A stretch of DNA of 64,000 bases from DASQFQ01 sp963722815 (GCA_963722815.1 CAVROM010000010.1:124001-188000); one strand, 5' to 3'; shown: positions 29,501-37,519, counted from the first letter of the stretch. Numbers and translations: made by a program. The notes: a model not told the origin generated them from the letters alone.

Positions 29501-30233
29501 AGTCTTCCGGCGCTCGGGCAAGCGCTCGCTCGATCATCTCCTCCGCGTCGTCCAACCGATCGACCGTGAGGAAGCCCGAGGCCGCCGCCGACCAGCTTTC
29601 AGCCGCCTCCGCGTCCTGTGCTTGCGCTGCGAGCGTCTCTCCGAGCACGATGAACAGCTCCGGGTCACCGGGGGCGAGTTCGAGCGCGACTCGGATCACG
29701 GTCTCCGCCTCCGCCGGCCGGTCGAGCGAGAGGAGCGCCCGCGCCAGCGCGCGGCGAACAGCCAGTGGCTCGGGCACCTCCCCGTGAAGCGCCTCCTCGA
29801 GAAGCGAGATCGCCTCGTCCGCCTCGCCTAACCAGAACTTCACGATGCCGTGGTCCGCCATCGACGGCGCGTCGTCCAGCGGGCCGGCCGCCGCGAATAG
29901 CTCGGCGGCACGTTGCGCCGCGCGCCTTGCGTCACGATCGCGGCCCTGCCGGGCGAACGCGCGCGCCAGCAGTGTGGCCGCCGACGCGTCGCTCCGTGCG
30001 CTGGCGCGTGCTCCCGGCGGCGAGCCGTCGACGCGCTGGATCAGCGGCTCGAGCACCTCGATGACCTCCGCGTAGGCACCACGCCCGTACGCGTCGCGTG
30101 CTTTCGCCAGCTCCGCGCCAATGGCCGCTGGCATTCCGCCGCGTACGTCCTCGCTCGCGAGGGGCAGCCGGAGTGATGACGGGCCAGCGGCGGCCGGTCC
30201 AGGCGTTACGCGGGGCTCGTGCTCTGGGCTCAC
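26490..30233 (-). CDS. Giant TPR-repeat protein, third gene of the protease operon
   Basis: A 1247-residue protein made almost wholly of about thirty 34-residue tetratricopeptide repeats; typical units are ALGSLDRALELAPDLFFALR, QLGRPEEALSELDATLNESP and EEALQSLDAALALEPSVIWV. There is no enzyme domain, signal peptide or membrane segment. The C-terminus ends VDDMRRLVQKQMSER. GTG 30233 is chosen because it overlaps the stop of the upstream gene (GTGA); the frame is open further upstream only through that gene. Such superhelical arrays act as scaffolds or sensors. Co-translation with the two protease-like genes implies they work together. The 3' end overlaps the convergent unknown gene. Confidence 0.88.
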   Translation of the reverse strand: MSPEHEPRVTPGPAAAGPSSLRLPLASEDVRGGMPAAIGAELAKARDAYGRGAYAEVIEVLEPLIQRVDGSPPGARASARSDASAATLLARAFARQGRDRDARRAAQRAAELFAAAGPLDDAPSMADHGIVKFWLGEADEAISLLEEALHGEVPEPLAVRRALARALLSLDRPAEAETVIRVALELAPGDPELFIVLGETLAAQAQDAEAAESWSAAASGFLTVDRLDDAEEMIERALARAPEDSALLTVKGEVLWRTMRDAEALEVLERALASNPDDASALAIRGAILLAAQRYDDALGSLDRALELAPDLFFALRYQAETLRMVGRYEDALASFDRAQALSPGSLWVRASRAATLRQLGRPEEALSELDATLNESPDYQFALVERAQALLAISDFEAARAAFALALAQAPDESSLLVGLAESWLGLGRAQDALAAVERAAALDPDSIAVLSTRLEALERSGLLADAEEVCRELLRRNPEWTYGHARLGRLLLLLDRGAEALPETTEAIADFPGDVIVRRLHVRALLAAGTSADALELARGLVAEDASDAYDWTLLIDVLLADGHFEEALDTARDAARRYPGDPEFVLSEGRALESLGRPHEARTRYESATQAHPDKADGWARLGLVLMAMPSEYEGAVGALDRAAELAPGSSFVWSRRGEALRLVGRIDEALESMERAIELGANDAFTLGTKGQLLRGLARHEEALQSLDAALALEPSVIWVITQRGWVLISLNRWEEAVDAADRALELAPADADAKALRGVALLVLGRQAAAIEAFRDVVEARPDAALGHVWLGKALKAEGKNDEAAVELDRALELDPDEVTALDDRGTLHRIQGSLEEAERLLRRAVELEPNRLTALQELAESLRLQGRWEEALGFLDRAEVEDPDSAWTLGTRAQVLRELGRLDDALGDARRAVSLSPDTAWVQLELALCSSMLGRLEAAARAASEVERLTPGEPIALVIKTDALVRLDRPEAALEVVESVLSADPDAVMALSSKAQALAGLQRYGPALEAVEHALDVGAGAAYLLTTRGDLLKGVGEYDEALRVLTEAAEHDPLDAGTRESIAWVLLALGRSAEALVAFDSAIDLGRPASLSAHAGKGDALLRLERFDEADEQYETVLERARAIEDASADIKSAVAWALHRMRDDARAAELLEPGVRQRYRLNDRFNRGLFLLSAGRPEEARDQFSDAVAATTEIADPPRRRGLTAEAISDLDDLELTRPSVDAALVDDMRRLVQKQMSER

Positions 30234-31744
30234 GGCGCGCCCGCCCGCTGCGCTGCGCGCGCCGGCGGCTCTGGCTTCACCGACGCGCCAGCCGATCCGG
30301 ACAGCCAGCTCACACCGGGTCCGGCAGGCACGACATCGGAGCGCTCCAGCCGTTCCCAGAGCCGCTTCGCCTGGTTGTCGATGTCGCTCAGATCCAGCTC
30401 GGCGTTGCGGGCCTCGTAGCGGCACAGCCACGCCGCGTTGAGCAGGTCACGAAGGAGGTCGCTGTCGTTCGCGTCCCTGTCCCAGGGCTCGTCGTCGATC
30501 TTGCCGGCGGCCAGCGCTCTCGCCCAGGGGATCACCGTATCCGGCCAGCGCTCACTGTTATACGCGCGCGAGACACCCAGGCGCTGCGCGAGCTGCTGCA
30601 CCGCGGTGTCGATCTGGCGGATCTCGTCCGGTTCGATGCATCCCGCGGCGGCCGAGGTCTGCCCCGCCTCCCGGAGGGCCTGCTCCCACTCGGACTGCAG
30701 CGTGCCGACCAGGTCGTCGGCAAACCCGTTTGGGTCGCGGTCGTTGAGCAGCATGAGCGTGCGCAGGACATACTGGGCACGGCGCGCGATCAGGCCATCC
30801 TCGTCAAGGTTCACGGCCTGCACCGGATCCAGTCGGAGGAGGATGGCCGCGCAGGCGTAGGCGGGACCCATGACGTAGGTGGCGAACGCGTCCGCGAGGC
30901 ATTCCCGGACGTGATCCTGGGACCGCCCAGCCGCCTCTGCCGTGCTGTCGACAAGGTCCGGCATCCGCGGCGACTTGCGCAAGAGACCGTCGCCGAGCGC
31001 GTGCGCGCCGAGCGGCAGCGCCCAGACCGTCCAGTCCGGGAAGCCGAGGCCGATCACCTGCGTCGCGCTGATCGCTTCGCGGCGGGCCGGCAGGGTCACC
31101 GACGCCCACGTGAAGCCGGGGAGGCGGCCGGCGCCGTGGATCAGGTCGTCGGCGATACGACAGATCCCGCGGTCGAACCCCGTGTAGCGCAGCGCGAGCC
31201 CGCCCAAGAACTCGAAGTACTCTGAGAACACCTGCGCGCTGCCGGGCACCACGCTGGTCGCCCAGGTCGCCCAGGCCTCGCGGCTGGCGTCGCGCGCGCC
31301 CGCCTCGTCGCCGGCGGCCTCGAGGTGCGCCACCTCGTCAAGCTGGGACTGCAACGTCTCGATCTTGGCGAGCGTCTCGGCGAGGACGGCCTCCCCGATC
31401 TCGTCGTTGAACGTGGTCTGGAAGTCACCGAGCCGTATCGGCGCTCGGCGATCGAGGGCGTCCGGCCGTCTGTCGTCAGCGCCGAGCCGCCCTTGGAGCC
31501 CCGCGACCGTCTGCTCGAGCGAGTCGAGAGCCCGCGTCAGCGCTTCCACGTCCTGATCGTCCATGGCGTCACGCGCGCGCTTGACGCCGCGAGACAGCTT
31601 CGTGACGTCCTCCCCTCGCAGCTCCGGTGGCAGCTCGAGGATGTCCCTGAGGTTCCGGCCCTCGATCGACGCGATCGCCGTTCGCACCTCCTCGAGGTTG
31701 TGCTTGAGCACCTCGAGTTGGGTCCTGAGAATCAGATGCGACAT
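30230..31744 (-). CDS. Protease-like paralogue with degenerate zinc motif
   Basis: A 504-residue protein whose residues about 170-310 align with the neighbouring metalloprotease-like protein: FSEYFEFLGG, DRGICRIADDLI, VWALPLGAHALGDGL, then RECLADAFATYVMGPAYACA and ILLRLDP. Where the neighbour has HELGH, this protein has HALGD (residues 248-252): the catalytic Glu and second zinc His are lost, while the first His and downstream Glu (281) remain. It is therefore probably a non-catalytic partner. An additional N-terminal helical region (about 170 residues, LEVLKHNLEEVRTAIASIEG) replaces the shorter one of the neighbour, and LLNAAWLCR near the C-terminus matches its INAAWLAR. It lies 12 bp after the protease gene. 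Confidence 0.85.
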   Translation of the reverse strand: MSHLILRTQLEVLKHNLEEVRTAIASIEGRNLRDILELPPELRGEDVTKLSRGVKRARDAMDDQDVEALTRALDSLEQTVAGLQGRLGADDRRPDALDRRAPIRLGDFQTTFNDEIGEAVLAETLAKIETLQSQLDEVAHLEAAGDEAGARDASREAWATWATSVVPGSAQVFSEYFEFLGGLALRYTGFDRGICRIADDLIHGAGRLPGFTWASVTLPARREAISATQVIGLGFPDWTVWALPLGAHALGDGLLRKSPRMPDLVDSTAEAAGRSQDHVRECLADAFATYVMGPAYACAAILLRLDPVQAVNLDEDGLIARRAQYVLRTLMLLNDRDPNGFADDLVGTLQSEWEQALREAGQTSAAAGCIEPDEIRQIDTAVQQLAQRLGVSRAYNSERWPDTVIPWARALAAGKIDDEPWDRDANDSDLLRDLLNAAWLCRYEARNAELDLSDIDNQAKRLWERLERSDVVPAGPGVSWLSGSAGASVKPEPPARAAQRAGAP

Positions 31745-31756
31745 GCGTCCTCGTCC

Positions 31757-32932
31757 CTAATCGGCCCCGGCCAGCTGTTCGCACAGCTCCGTCGCTGATT
31801 GGCGGATGCGCTCGGTTGTCGCCTCGCCGGCATCGAGCGAGTCCATCCGTGCGAGCCATGCGGCGTTGATCACGTCCACCATCGTGGTCTGCGGCGGGAC
31901 GGCTGCCGGTTCGGGGGGCGCGGGCGCGGCCTCCGCGATCCGCGGAGCCAACGACTGCGCCCGGTGGAACGTCGCATAGCTTCCCGCGGGCCGGGTCTGG
32001 CGGAGCAGGTCGAAGAGCTTCTGGACGGGCGGCTCGCCAGACGTCCCGTCTCCGGCCGCCTCGGGTCCGACCGCGGCAAGCGCCTGCTGCCACAGGGCCT
32101 GGAGCGTCGCCGCCCGCTTCCCGTACTTGCTCAACCCGTCTCCGGCCGCGTCCATGCGCTCGAGCAGGCCGAACATCAGCTCCACGCGCGCAGCAGAGGC
32201 TGGATGGGTGTAGCCGGGCACACGGGCACGGGTCGGATCGAACCGCAACAACACGCAGGCATACGGATAGGCGATGCCCAGCGCGTACGTCGCGAACGCG
32301 TCTGCGATGTATTCGTGCGTGACCGCCCATTCGGCATCGCTCTTCTCCGCGGCCTCGTCGAGGAGATCTCGCAGCGGTGTCACCACGCGCCTGACGTAGC
32401 CCTCTCGAACCGTGTCCTCGAGGCGCTCCGCCGCGTAGTGGCCCAGTTCGTGCGCGACCAGGGGGATGTCCCACACGCCAAGCGTGGGCACGCGGACCCG
32501 CACGACCTGGGCAAGCTGCCCGAAGAACTCGCTGTCAGCCGGGATCGTGAAGCGATCCCAGCCGAGGTGCAGGCGATCGTCGAGCTCGGCGATGAGAGCA
32601 TCGGCGAGGGAGCACATCCCGCCGTCGACGCCGCGTCCCCGCGCCCAGGCTCCCTCGGCAAGCGCGAGGTACTCGCCGAAGAGCTCCTGGGCTCGCACGC
32701 GTAGTCGGTCGAGCTCCGACCAGCAATCTGCCAGCGGCTCGCCTTGCGCGTGCTGGTCGGTGAGGCGGTCGATCGCCGAGCCGAGTTCGACCGCGTCGTC
32801 GATCAGCGCGCGACCGACGCCGGCAAGGAGACTGTCGGCTTGGGACTGGAGCGTGAGCAACGCCTCGTGTGCGGCGCGGCGCCGAGCGGCGAGCGCGACG
32901 AGCTGAGCCAGGAAGGTCGCGTGGCCGTCCAT
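31757..32932 (-). CDS. HELGH zinc metalloprotease-like protein
   Basis: A 391-residue protein of no named family I recognise. VAHELGHYAAERLED (HELGH at residues 161-165) followed 42 residues later by VTHEYIADAFATYALGIAYP (Glu 207) has the arrangement of gluzincin-type peptidases, two His and a downstream Glu as zinc ligands. The N-terminal 100 residues are helical; the C-terminal part is helical with a Pro/Ala-rich stretch (APAPPEPAAVPPQT). No signal peptide or membrane helix is evident, so it should act inside the cell. It heads the operon with the inactive paralogue and the TPR protein. TATGGT lies 9 nt before the ATG at 32932. Confidence 0.85.
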   Translation of the reverse strand: MDGHATFLAQLVALAARRRAAHEALLTLQSQADSLLAGVGRALIDDAVELGSAIDRLTDQHAQGEPLADCWSELDRLRVRAQELFGEYLALAEGAWARGRGVDGGMCSLADALIAELDDRLHLGWDRFTIPADSEFFGQLAQVVRVRVPTLGVWDIPLVAHELGHYAAERLEDTVREGYVRRVVTPLRDLLDEAAEKSDAEWAVTHEYIADAFATYALGIAYPYACVLLRFDPTRARVPGYTHPASAARVELMFGLLERMDAAGDGLSKYGKRAATLQALWQQALAAVGPEAAGDGTSGEPPVQKLFDLLRQTRPAGSYATFHRAQSLAPRIAEAAPAPPEPAAVPPQTTMVDVINAAWLARMDSLDAGEATTERIRQSATELCEQLAGAD

Positions 32933-33102
32933 CCCGACGCGACCATAACCCGGGCAAATAGGGCGGGCAACTCGCCGAGCCGATCTCTGACCCCCGCCGC
33001 GATCCCAGAGCGGACTTCGAGCGAGCTCGTCAGCGGCACAGTAGCCGGACACCGGGTCGATCCTCTCACTAGTCCGGGATCTAGAGCAAATCGCTGTTCG
33101 GG

Positions 33103-33131
33103 CGAGGGCCGGCGCGCGCCGCCGGCCCTCG
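33103..33131 (-). terminator. 11-bp perfect hairpin after the LysM gene
   Basis: CGAGGGCCGGC (33103-33113) and GCCGGCCCTCG (33121-33131) pair perfectly around a GCGCGCC loop, starting 5 bp beyond the stop of the minus-strand LysM gene. It separates that gene from the protease operon. The rest of the gap 32933-33102 holds only the operon's putative -10. Confidence 0.75.
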
Positions 33132-33135
33132 ATCC

Positions 33136-34065
33136 TCACCCCCCGAAGCGGGAGCGCAGCGCCTGCACGTTCGCGACGTACTTCTGGGTGTCGTCGAACA
33201 GGCCGCGCGACCGGACCGAGCCCAGGCCCTGGTAGTAGCCGGCGATCGCGGCGTTCTCGTCGCCGCCGGTCTGCTGCAGCAGATGCTGGAGGTAGAGCAC
33301 GCCCGCGCGGACGTTGTCGCTCGCGGACGCCGCGTTGAGCTTCTGGCCGCTGATCCCCTCGACGTAGCTCCACGTCCCCGGCATCACCTGCATGACACCG
33401 CGCGCGTTGGCGTCGGAGACCATGCCGTTGTTGAAGCCGCTCTCCTGCCACCCGATCGCGGCGGCGAGCGAGGGGGAGACGCCGTACTGCGACGCCACGG
33501 ACTGGATGTCGGCGGCGCCGACGCGCTGCGGCGTGGGCTGCGGCCCGGCCGACGAGACGACGCGCTGCGCCGGCAGCGGCTCGGAGGCGCGCGCCGGGGT
33601 CGGGGCGCCGGCGGGCAGCTTCAGCACCGTGCCGATCAGGAGCGGCCGGGCGGGATCGAGGCCGTTGGCGGCCGCCATCGAGTCCAGCGAGACGCCCGCG
33701 TTGCGCGCGAGCGCCCCGAGCGTGTCGCCGGAGCGCACGACATAGGAGCCGAGCACGGCGGGCGCGCCCGCCGCGGTCGCCGCGGGGGCCGAGGCGGCGG
33801 TGGGCTGCGGGGCGCCGGTGCCGGCGAGCGCCGAGGCGCCCTCGGCCACGGTGGGCACCTTGATGCTCGAGCCGAGGACCACCTGCGCGTTCTCGGACAG
33901 CCCGTTGAAGGCGGCCACGGTGCGGGTGGTGAGGCCGTTGGCGGCCGCGATCGACCACAACGTCTCGCCGGGCTGCACGGTGTGCGAGACGGCGGCGCTT
34001 GCAGGCGCGGCTGCAAGCAGAAGGACGATCGGGGTCGTGAGGAGAATGTTGCGGCGGAGTCGCAT
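33136..34065 (-). CDS. Secreted LysM plus lytic transglycosylase (SLT) protein
   Basis: A 309-residue exported cell-wall enzyme. Residues 1-25 are a signal peptide (MRLRRNILLTTPIVLLLAAA, ASA cleavage). Two LysM peptidoglycan-binding domains follow (HTVQPGETLWSIAAANGLTT and YVVRSGDTLGALARNAGVSL), joined by Ala/Pro-rich linkers, then a C-terminal SLT-type domain with the catalytic glutamate in AIGWQESGFNNGMVSDANAR and the GVMQVMPGTW and AIAGYYQGLGSV motifs. It cleaves the glycan strand between MurNAc and GlcNAc. TAGACC sits 6 nt before the ATG. It is divergent from the acetyltransferase gene. Confidence 0.92.
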   Translation of the reverse strand: MRLRRNILLTTPIVLLLAAAPASAAVSHTVQPGETLWSIAAANGLTTRTVAAFNGLSENAQVVLGSSIKVPTVAEGASALAGTGAPQPTAASAPAATAAGAPAVLGSYVVRSGDTLGALARNAGVSLDSMAAANGLDPARPLLIGTVLKLPAGAPTPARASEPLPAQRVVSSAGPQPTPQRVGAADIQSVASQYGVSPSLAAAIGWQESGFNNGMVSDANARGVMQVMPGTWSYVEGISGQKLNAASASDNVRAGVLYLQHLLQQTGGDENAAIAGYYQGLGSVRSRGLFDDTQKYVANVQALRSRFGG

Positions 34066-34147
34066 ACCCCCGGTCTAGCCCGCATTCAGGTGAGATGCAC
34101 CCCAGCGCGCAGCCTTACGGCGACCTGCAAGTAGGGTTGCGCCCCCG

Positions 34148-34729
34148 ATGGACCCCCGACGGCTCAAGCTGTGGGCGCAGAAGTGGCGCTGGTACGAGCG
34201 CAACTCGCTGCCCTGGAACCGCGCGCGGATCCATCTCGAGTTCGCCCGCCGGGAGGCGTTCTGCCGCTGGCCCGTTCACGGCAACGTGCTCGAGATGCTC
34301 CAGGAGGGTCGGCTCGAGCTCGGCCCGCACGTTCTCCTCGAGCCGAACGTGTGGCTGACGGCGATGGCGCCCGCCCGCATCCGCATCGGCGGCGGCACGT
34401 TCCTCAACCTCGCGGTCCAGGTCGCCGCCGTCGAGCTGGTCGAGATCGGCGAGCACTGCATGTTCGCCAACGGCTGCTTCGTCACCGACGGCAACCACCG
34501 CTTCGACGACCCCGACCGGCCGGTGCCCTGGCAGGGCTTCACCTCCAAGGGCCCGACCCGCGTCGGCGACAACGTCTGGTGCGGCGCCAACGTCGTCATC
34601 ACCAGCGGCGTGACGATCGGCGAGCGCTGCGTGATCGGCGCCAATTCGGTGGTGACCACCGACCTGCCGCCGCGCTCGATCGCGGCCGGCGCCCCGGCGA
34701 AGGTGTTGCGGACGTTCCAGTACGGGTAG
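34148..34729 (+). CDS. Hexapeptide-repeat acyltransferase (maltose/galactoside O-acetyltransferase-like)
   Basis: A 193-residue left-handed beta-helix protein. Hexapeptide turns run through IRIGGGTFLNLAVQVAAVEL, VEIGEHCMFANGCFVTDGNH (with the catalytic-type His in GNHRF), VGDNVWCGANVVITSGVTIG and ERCVIGANSVVTTDLPPRSI, ending AAGAPAKVLR, the usual acyl-CoA-binding end. It would O-acetylate a sugar. The N-terminal 60 residues (LKLWAQKWRWYERNSLPWN) are basic and aromatic. TAGGGT lies at 34132-34137, 10 nt before the ATG. The MBL hydrolase follows 8 bp downstream. Confidence 0.87.
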   Translation: MDPRRLKLWAQKWRWYERNSLPWNRARIHLEFARREAFCRWPVHGNVLEMLQEGRLELGPHVLLEPNVWLTAMAPARIRIGGGTFLNLAVQVAAVELVEIGEHCMFANGCFVTDGNHRFDDPDRPVPWQGFTSKGPTRVGDNVWCGANVVITSGVTIGERCVIGANSVVTTDLPPRSIAAGAPAKVLRTFQYG

Positions 34730-34737
34730 TCCGCGGC

Positions 34738-35448
34738 ATGCTCCGCGTCAGCAACGCCCACGTGAACTGGTACCTGCTGGCCGACGACGAGGGCGTCACC
34801 GTCGTCGACGCCGGCCTCCCGCGCCACTGGCAGATCCTGCCCCGCGCGCTCGCCCGCATCGGCCGCCGGCTGGATGACGTCCGCGCGCTCGTCCTCACCC
34901 ACGGCCACTACGACCACGTCGGGTTCGCCGAGCGCGCCCGGCACGAGCTGCACGTGCCGGTCTACGCGCCGCGGGGCGAGGCCATCTACCGGCACCCGCT
35001 GCGCTTCCCGTTCGAGCGGCTGCCACTCCTCTACGCGACGAACCCTGGCTTCCTCAAGGTCGCGGCGCGCTTCGCCGCCAACGGCGCGCTGCTCACCAAA
35101 GGGATCGAGGCGGTGACCGAGTTCGGCGACGGCGAGGAGCTGCCGGTGCCCGGCCGCCCGCGCGCGCTCGCCACGCCCGGCCACACCCCCGGGCACGTCG
35201 CGCTGCACCTGCCCGCCCAGGATGCCGTCATCACCGGCGACGCGCTCGTGACGCTCGATCCCTACACGGGGCTGACCGGGCCGCGGCTCGTCGCCAAGGC
35301 GGCGCTCGCCGACAGCGCGCAGAACCTCGCCACGCTGGGCCGCATCGCCGAGACCGGCGCCGGCCATCTCTTCCCCGGCCACGGCGAGCCATGGCACGGC
35401 CCGGCCGAGGAGGCCGTCGCGATCGCGCGCCGCAACGGGACTCGCTAG
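34738..35448 (+). CDS. MBL-fold metallohydrolase
   Basis: A 236-residue metallo-beta-lactamase-fold enzyme. The zinc motif HxHxDH is ALVLTHGHYDHVG, later ligands sit in LATPGHTPGHVALHL and AVITGDALVTLDP, and the final His is in GHLFPGHGEPWHG. It starts 8 bp after the acetyltransferase and probably shares its transcript. The stop TAG is contributed by the second copy of the palindromic repeat. Glyoxalase II-like thioester or ester hydrolysis is possible; the substrate is unknown. Confidence 0.88.
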   Translation: MLRVSNAHVNWYLLADDEGVTVVDAGLPRHWQILPRALARIGRRLDDVRALVLTHGHYDHVGFAERARHELHVPVYAPRGEAIYRHPLRFPFERLPLLYATNPGFLKVAARFAANGALLTKGIEAVTEFGDGEELPVPGRPRALATPGHTPGHVALHLPAQDAVITGDALVTLDPYTGLTGPRLVAKAALADSAQNLATLGRIAETGAGHLFPGHGEPWHGPAEEAVAIARRNGTR

Positions 35449-35521
35449 GCGCCAAGCCAGGCAGCTTGCTGCTAGCGGGGGGCTAGGCGCCAAGCCAGGC
35501 AGCTTGCTGCCTAGCGGGGGG
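35445..35521. repeat. Tandem pair of a 39-bp palindromic repeat (copy 2)
   Basis: Units at 35445-35482 (38 bp, one C missing in GCTGCTAGC) and 35483-35521 (39 bp) match the pair at 21008-21085. As there, the element sits between convergent genes, the + gene ends at the first CTAG and the minus gene's stop is the final CTAG (35522-35524). Confidence 0.9.
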
Positions 35522-35761
35522 CTAGTCCTTGTGGAGCATCACCGAGACGCCCAGCACCACGGACGCGCCGAACACCAGCAGCGCCGCGATCGCGAGCGCG
35601 CTGTAGGCCGCGGCCACCCTGTTCAGGCCGCCCCGGCGCGCCTCGTCGGCCTTGCCCACCCCGAAGATCGCGAGCGAGTAGAGGACGGGGATCCCCACCC
35701 CGGCGACGAGCGAGGCGAGGATGACCCGCCCCAGCGCGTGGAAGTCGATCGCCGCCAGCAT
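35522..35761 (-). CDS. Small two-helix membrane protein after the phosphate transporter
   Basis: A 79-residue protein beginning MLAAIDFHALGRVILASLVA. Two hydrophobic helices (LASLVAGVGIPVLYSLAIFG and YSALAIAALLVFGASVVLG) are linked by a basic/acidic loop (GKADEARRGGLNRV). The ATG overlaps the stop of the phosphate transporter (ATGA), so it is the third gene of that operon. It ends VMLHKD with its stop inside the repeat. No named family is recognised; a PiT-associated accessory role is inferred only from position. Confidence 0.7.
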   Translation of the reverse strand: MLAAIDFHALGRVILASLVAGVGIPVLYSLAIFGVGKADEARRGGLNRVAAAYSALAIAALLVFGASVVLGVSVMLHKD

Positions 35762-36858
35762 CAGCCCTCCGCCGTCAGCGTCCGGCCGGTCGCGATCCGC
35801 TTCACGAACGCGGCGGTGAGCGCCAGGAGCAGGATGATCGAGACGACCATCGGGCCCGCCTCGTGCGCGCCGAACAGGGCGACGACCGCGTAGGTCAGCC
35901 CGCCCACCGCTGCCGACGCCGGCAGCGTCAGCACCCACGCCCCGGCGATATTGCCGGCGACGCCCCAGCGCACGGCGGACAGCCGCTTCGCGGCGCCCGC
36001 GCCCATGATGCCGCCGGTCATGACGTGGGTCGTCGAGAGCGGGAAGCCGGCGTGCGAGGCGGACAGGATCACGCACGCGCCGACGGTCTGCGACGCGAAC
36101 CCCTGCGCCGGGTCCATCTTGATGATCCGGCTGCCCATCGTCTTGATGATGCGCCAGCCGCCGACGTAGGTCCCGAGCGCGATCGCCGTGGCCGCCGAGA
36201 GCACGACCCAGGTCGGCACGTCGGCGCCCTCGCTGAGGTTCCCGTTCGACACCAGCGCCAGCACGATGATGCCCATCGTCTTCTGCGCGTCGTTCGTGCC
36301 GTGGGAGAGCGAGAACAGGCTGCCCGAGACGAGCTGCCCGAGCCGGAAGCCGCGCGTCACCGGGCCCGGGTGGCGGCGGCCGACGATGCGGTAGGTGAGC
36401 GAGATCGCGAGCGCGCAGACGACCAGCGCCAGCACCGGTGCGACGAGCGCCGGCACGATGACCTTCTCGACGATGCCGGCGCCGTAGACCGCTTTGGGCC
36501 CGGCGGCGACGAACGCGGACCCCACCACGCCGCCGATCAGCGCGTGCGAGGACGAGGACGGCAGGCCGAAGTACCAGGTGGCGAGGTTCCACGCGATCGC
36601 GCCGATCAGCCCCGCGAACACGATCGAGGGCGTGATGTAGTTGGCGTCGACGATGCCGCTCGCGATCGTGGCGGCCACCGCGAGCGACAGGAACGCGCCG
36701 ACGAAGTTCAGCGTCGCGGCGAGGCCGACCGCCACGCGCGGCGGCATCGCGCGGGTCGAGACCGACGTCGCGACCGCGTTGGCGGTGTCGTGGAAGCCGT
36801 TCGTGAAGTCGAAGGCGAGCGCCGTCCCGACCACGATCCAGAGGACGACGTCGTCCAT
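35761..36858 (-). CDS. pit: Inorganic phosphate transporter, PiT family
   Basis: A 365-residue membrane carrier with the duplicated PiT signature: FDFTNGFHDTANAVATSVST near the N-terminus and GSLFSLSHGTNDAQKTMGII in the second half, each followed by hydrophobic spans, about ten in total. It imports metal-phosphate with protons. It lies 4 bp after a DUF47 gene on the same strand, the standard Pit-accessory pairing, and before a small membrane protein. The length is near the short actinobacterial Pit type. Confidence 0.94.
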   Translation of the reverse strand: MDDVVLWIVVGTALAFDFTNGFHDTANAVATSVSTRAMPPRVAVGLAATLNFVGAFLSLAVAATIASGIVDANYITPSIVFAGLIGAIAWNLATWYFGLPSSSSHALIGGVVGSAFVAAGPKAVYGAGIVEKVIVPALVAPVLALVVCALAISLTYRIVGRRHPGPVTRGFRLGQLVSGSLFSLSHGTNDAQKTMGIIVLALVSNGNLSEGADVPTWVVLSAATAIALGTYVGGWRIIKTMGSRIIKMDPAQGFASQTVGACVILSASHAGFPLSTTHVMTGGIMGAGAAKRLSAVRWGVAGNIAGAWVLTLPASAAVGGLTYAVVALFGAHEAGPMVVSIILLLALTAAFVKRIATGRTLTAEG

Positions 36859-36862
36859 CGTC

Positions 36863-37489
36863 CTAACGGTTCTTGATCATCACGCCCTCGAGGATGTTGG
36901 CCGCTCGCTCCGTGGAGTCGATGGCCTCCTCGAGGCGCTCGAAGATGTCCTTCCAGCGGATGACCATCATCGGGTCGATCCCCGTCTCGAACAGCGACGC
37001 GAGCGCCTCGCGCACCTTGCGGTCGCCGTCGTTCTCGAGCCGGTTGATCTCGACGGTGAAGTGGCGGATGTCCCCGAACGTGCGCAGCCGGGGGATCGCG
37101 TTGTTCACCTCGCGGCAGGCCTGGTGGAGGATGCGCGACAGCTCCTGCGCCTGCTCCATCGGCGCCTCGATGCGGTAGAGCCCGAGGTAGTCCGCGACCT
37201 CCTCGATGTAGTCGACGATGTCGTCGAGCGCGGACGCCAGGTCGAGGATGTCCTCGCGCTCGATCGGGGTGACGAACGTCGAGTTGAGGCGCTGGATGAT
37301 GTCGTGCGTGATCCGGTCGCCCTCCTGCTCGCAGATCACGATCTCGCGGGCGAGCTCCCCGTGATCGGGCCAGCGGTCGAGCGTCCGCTCCAGCAGGTCG
37401 CCGGCCTGCACGATGTTGCGGCCCGCCTCCTCGAACAGGTCGAAGAACTCGCGCTCCCGCGGCGCGAACAGGCGGGACAGGCCGGGCAT
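36863..37489 (-). CDS. DUF47 / PhoU-like Pit accessory protein
   Basis: A 208-residue all-helical cytoplasmic protein of the DUF47 family, related to PhoU. The typical motifs are FFDLFEEAGRNIVQAGDLLE, REIVICEQEGDRITHDIIQR, TPIEREDILDLASALDDIVD and MMVIRWKDIFERLEEAIDST near the C-terminus. It is believed to regulate the adjacent PiT carrier. It is the first gene of the three-gene phosphate operon; TACACT lies 9 nt upstream of the ATG on the minus strand. Confidence 0.92.
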   Translation of the reverse strand: MPGLSRLFAPREREFFDLFEEAGRNIVQAGDLLERTLDRWPDHGELAREIVICEQEGDRITHDIIQRLNSTFVTPIEREDILDLASALDDIVDYIEEVADYLGLYRIEAPMEQAQELSRILHQACREVNNAIPRLRTFGDIRHFTVEINRLENDGDRKVREALASLFETGIDPMMVIRWKDIFERLEEAIDSTERAANILEGVMIKNR

Positions 37490-37519
37490 CGGCGCGCCAG
37501 TGTAGTTGTGAACGGTCCG

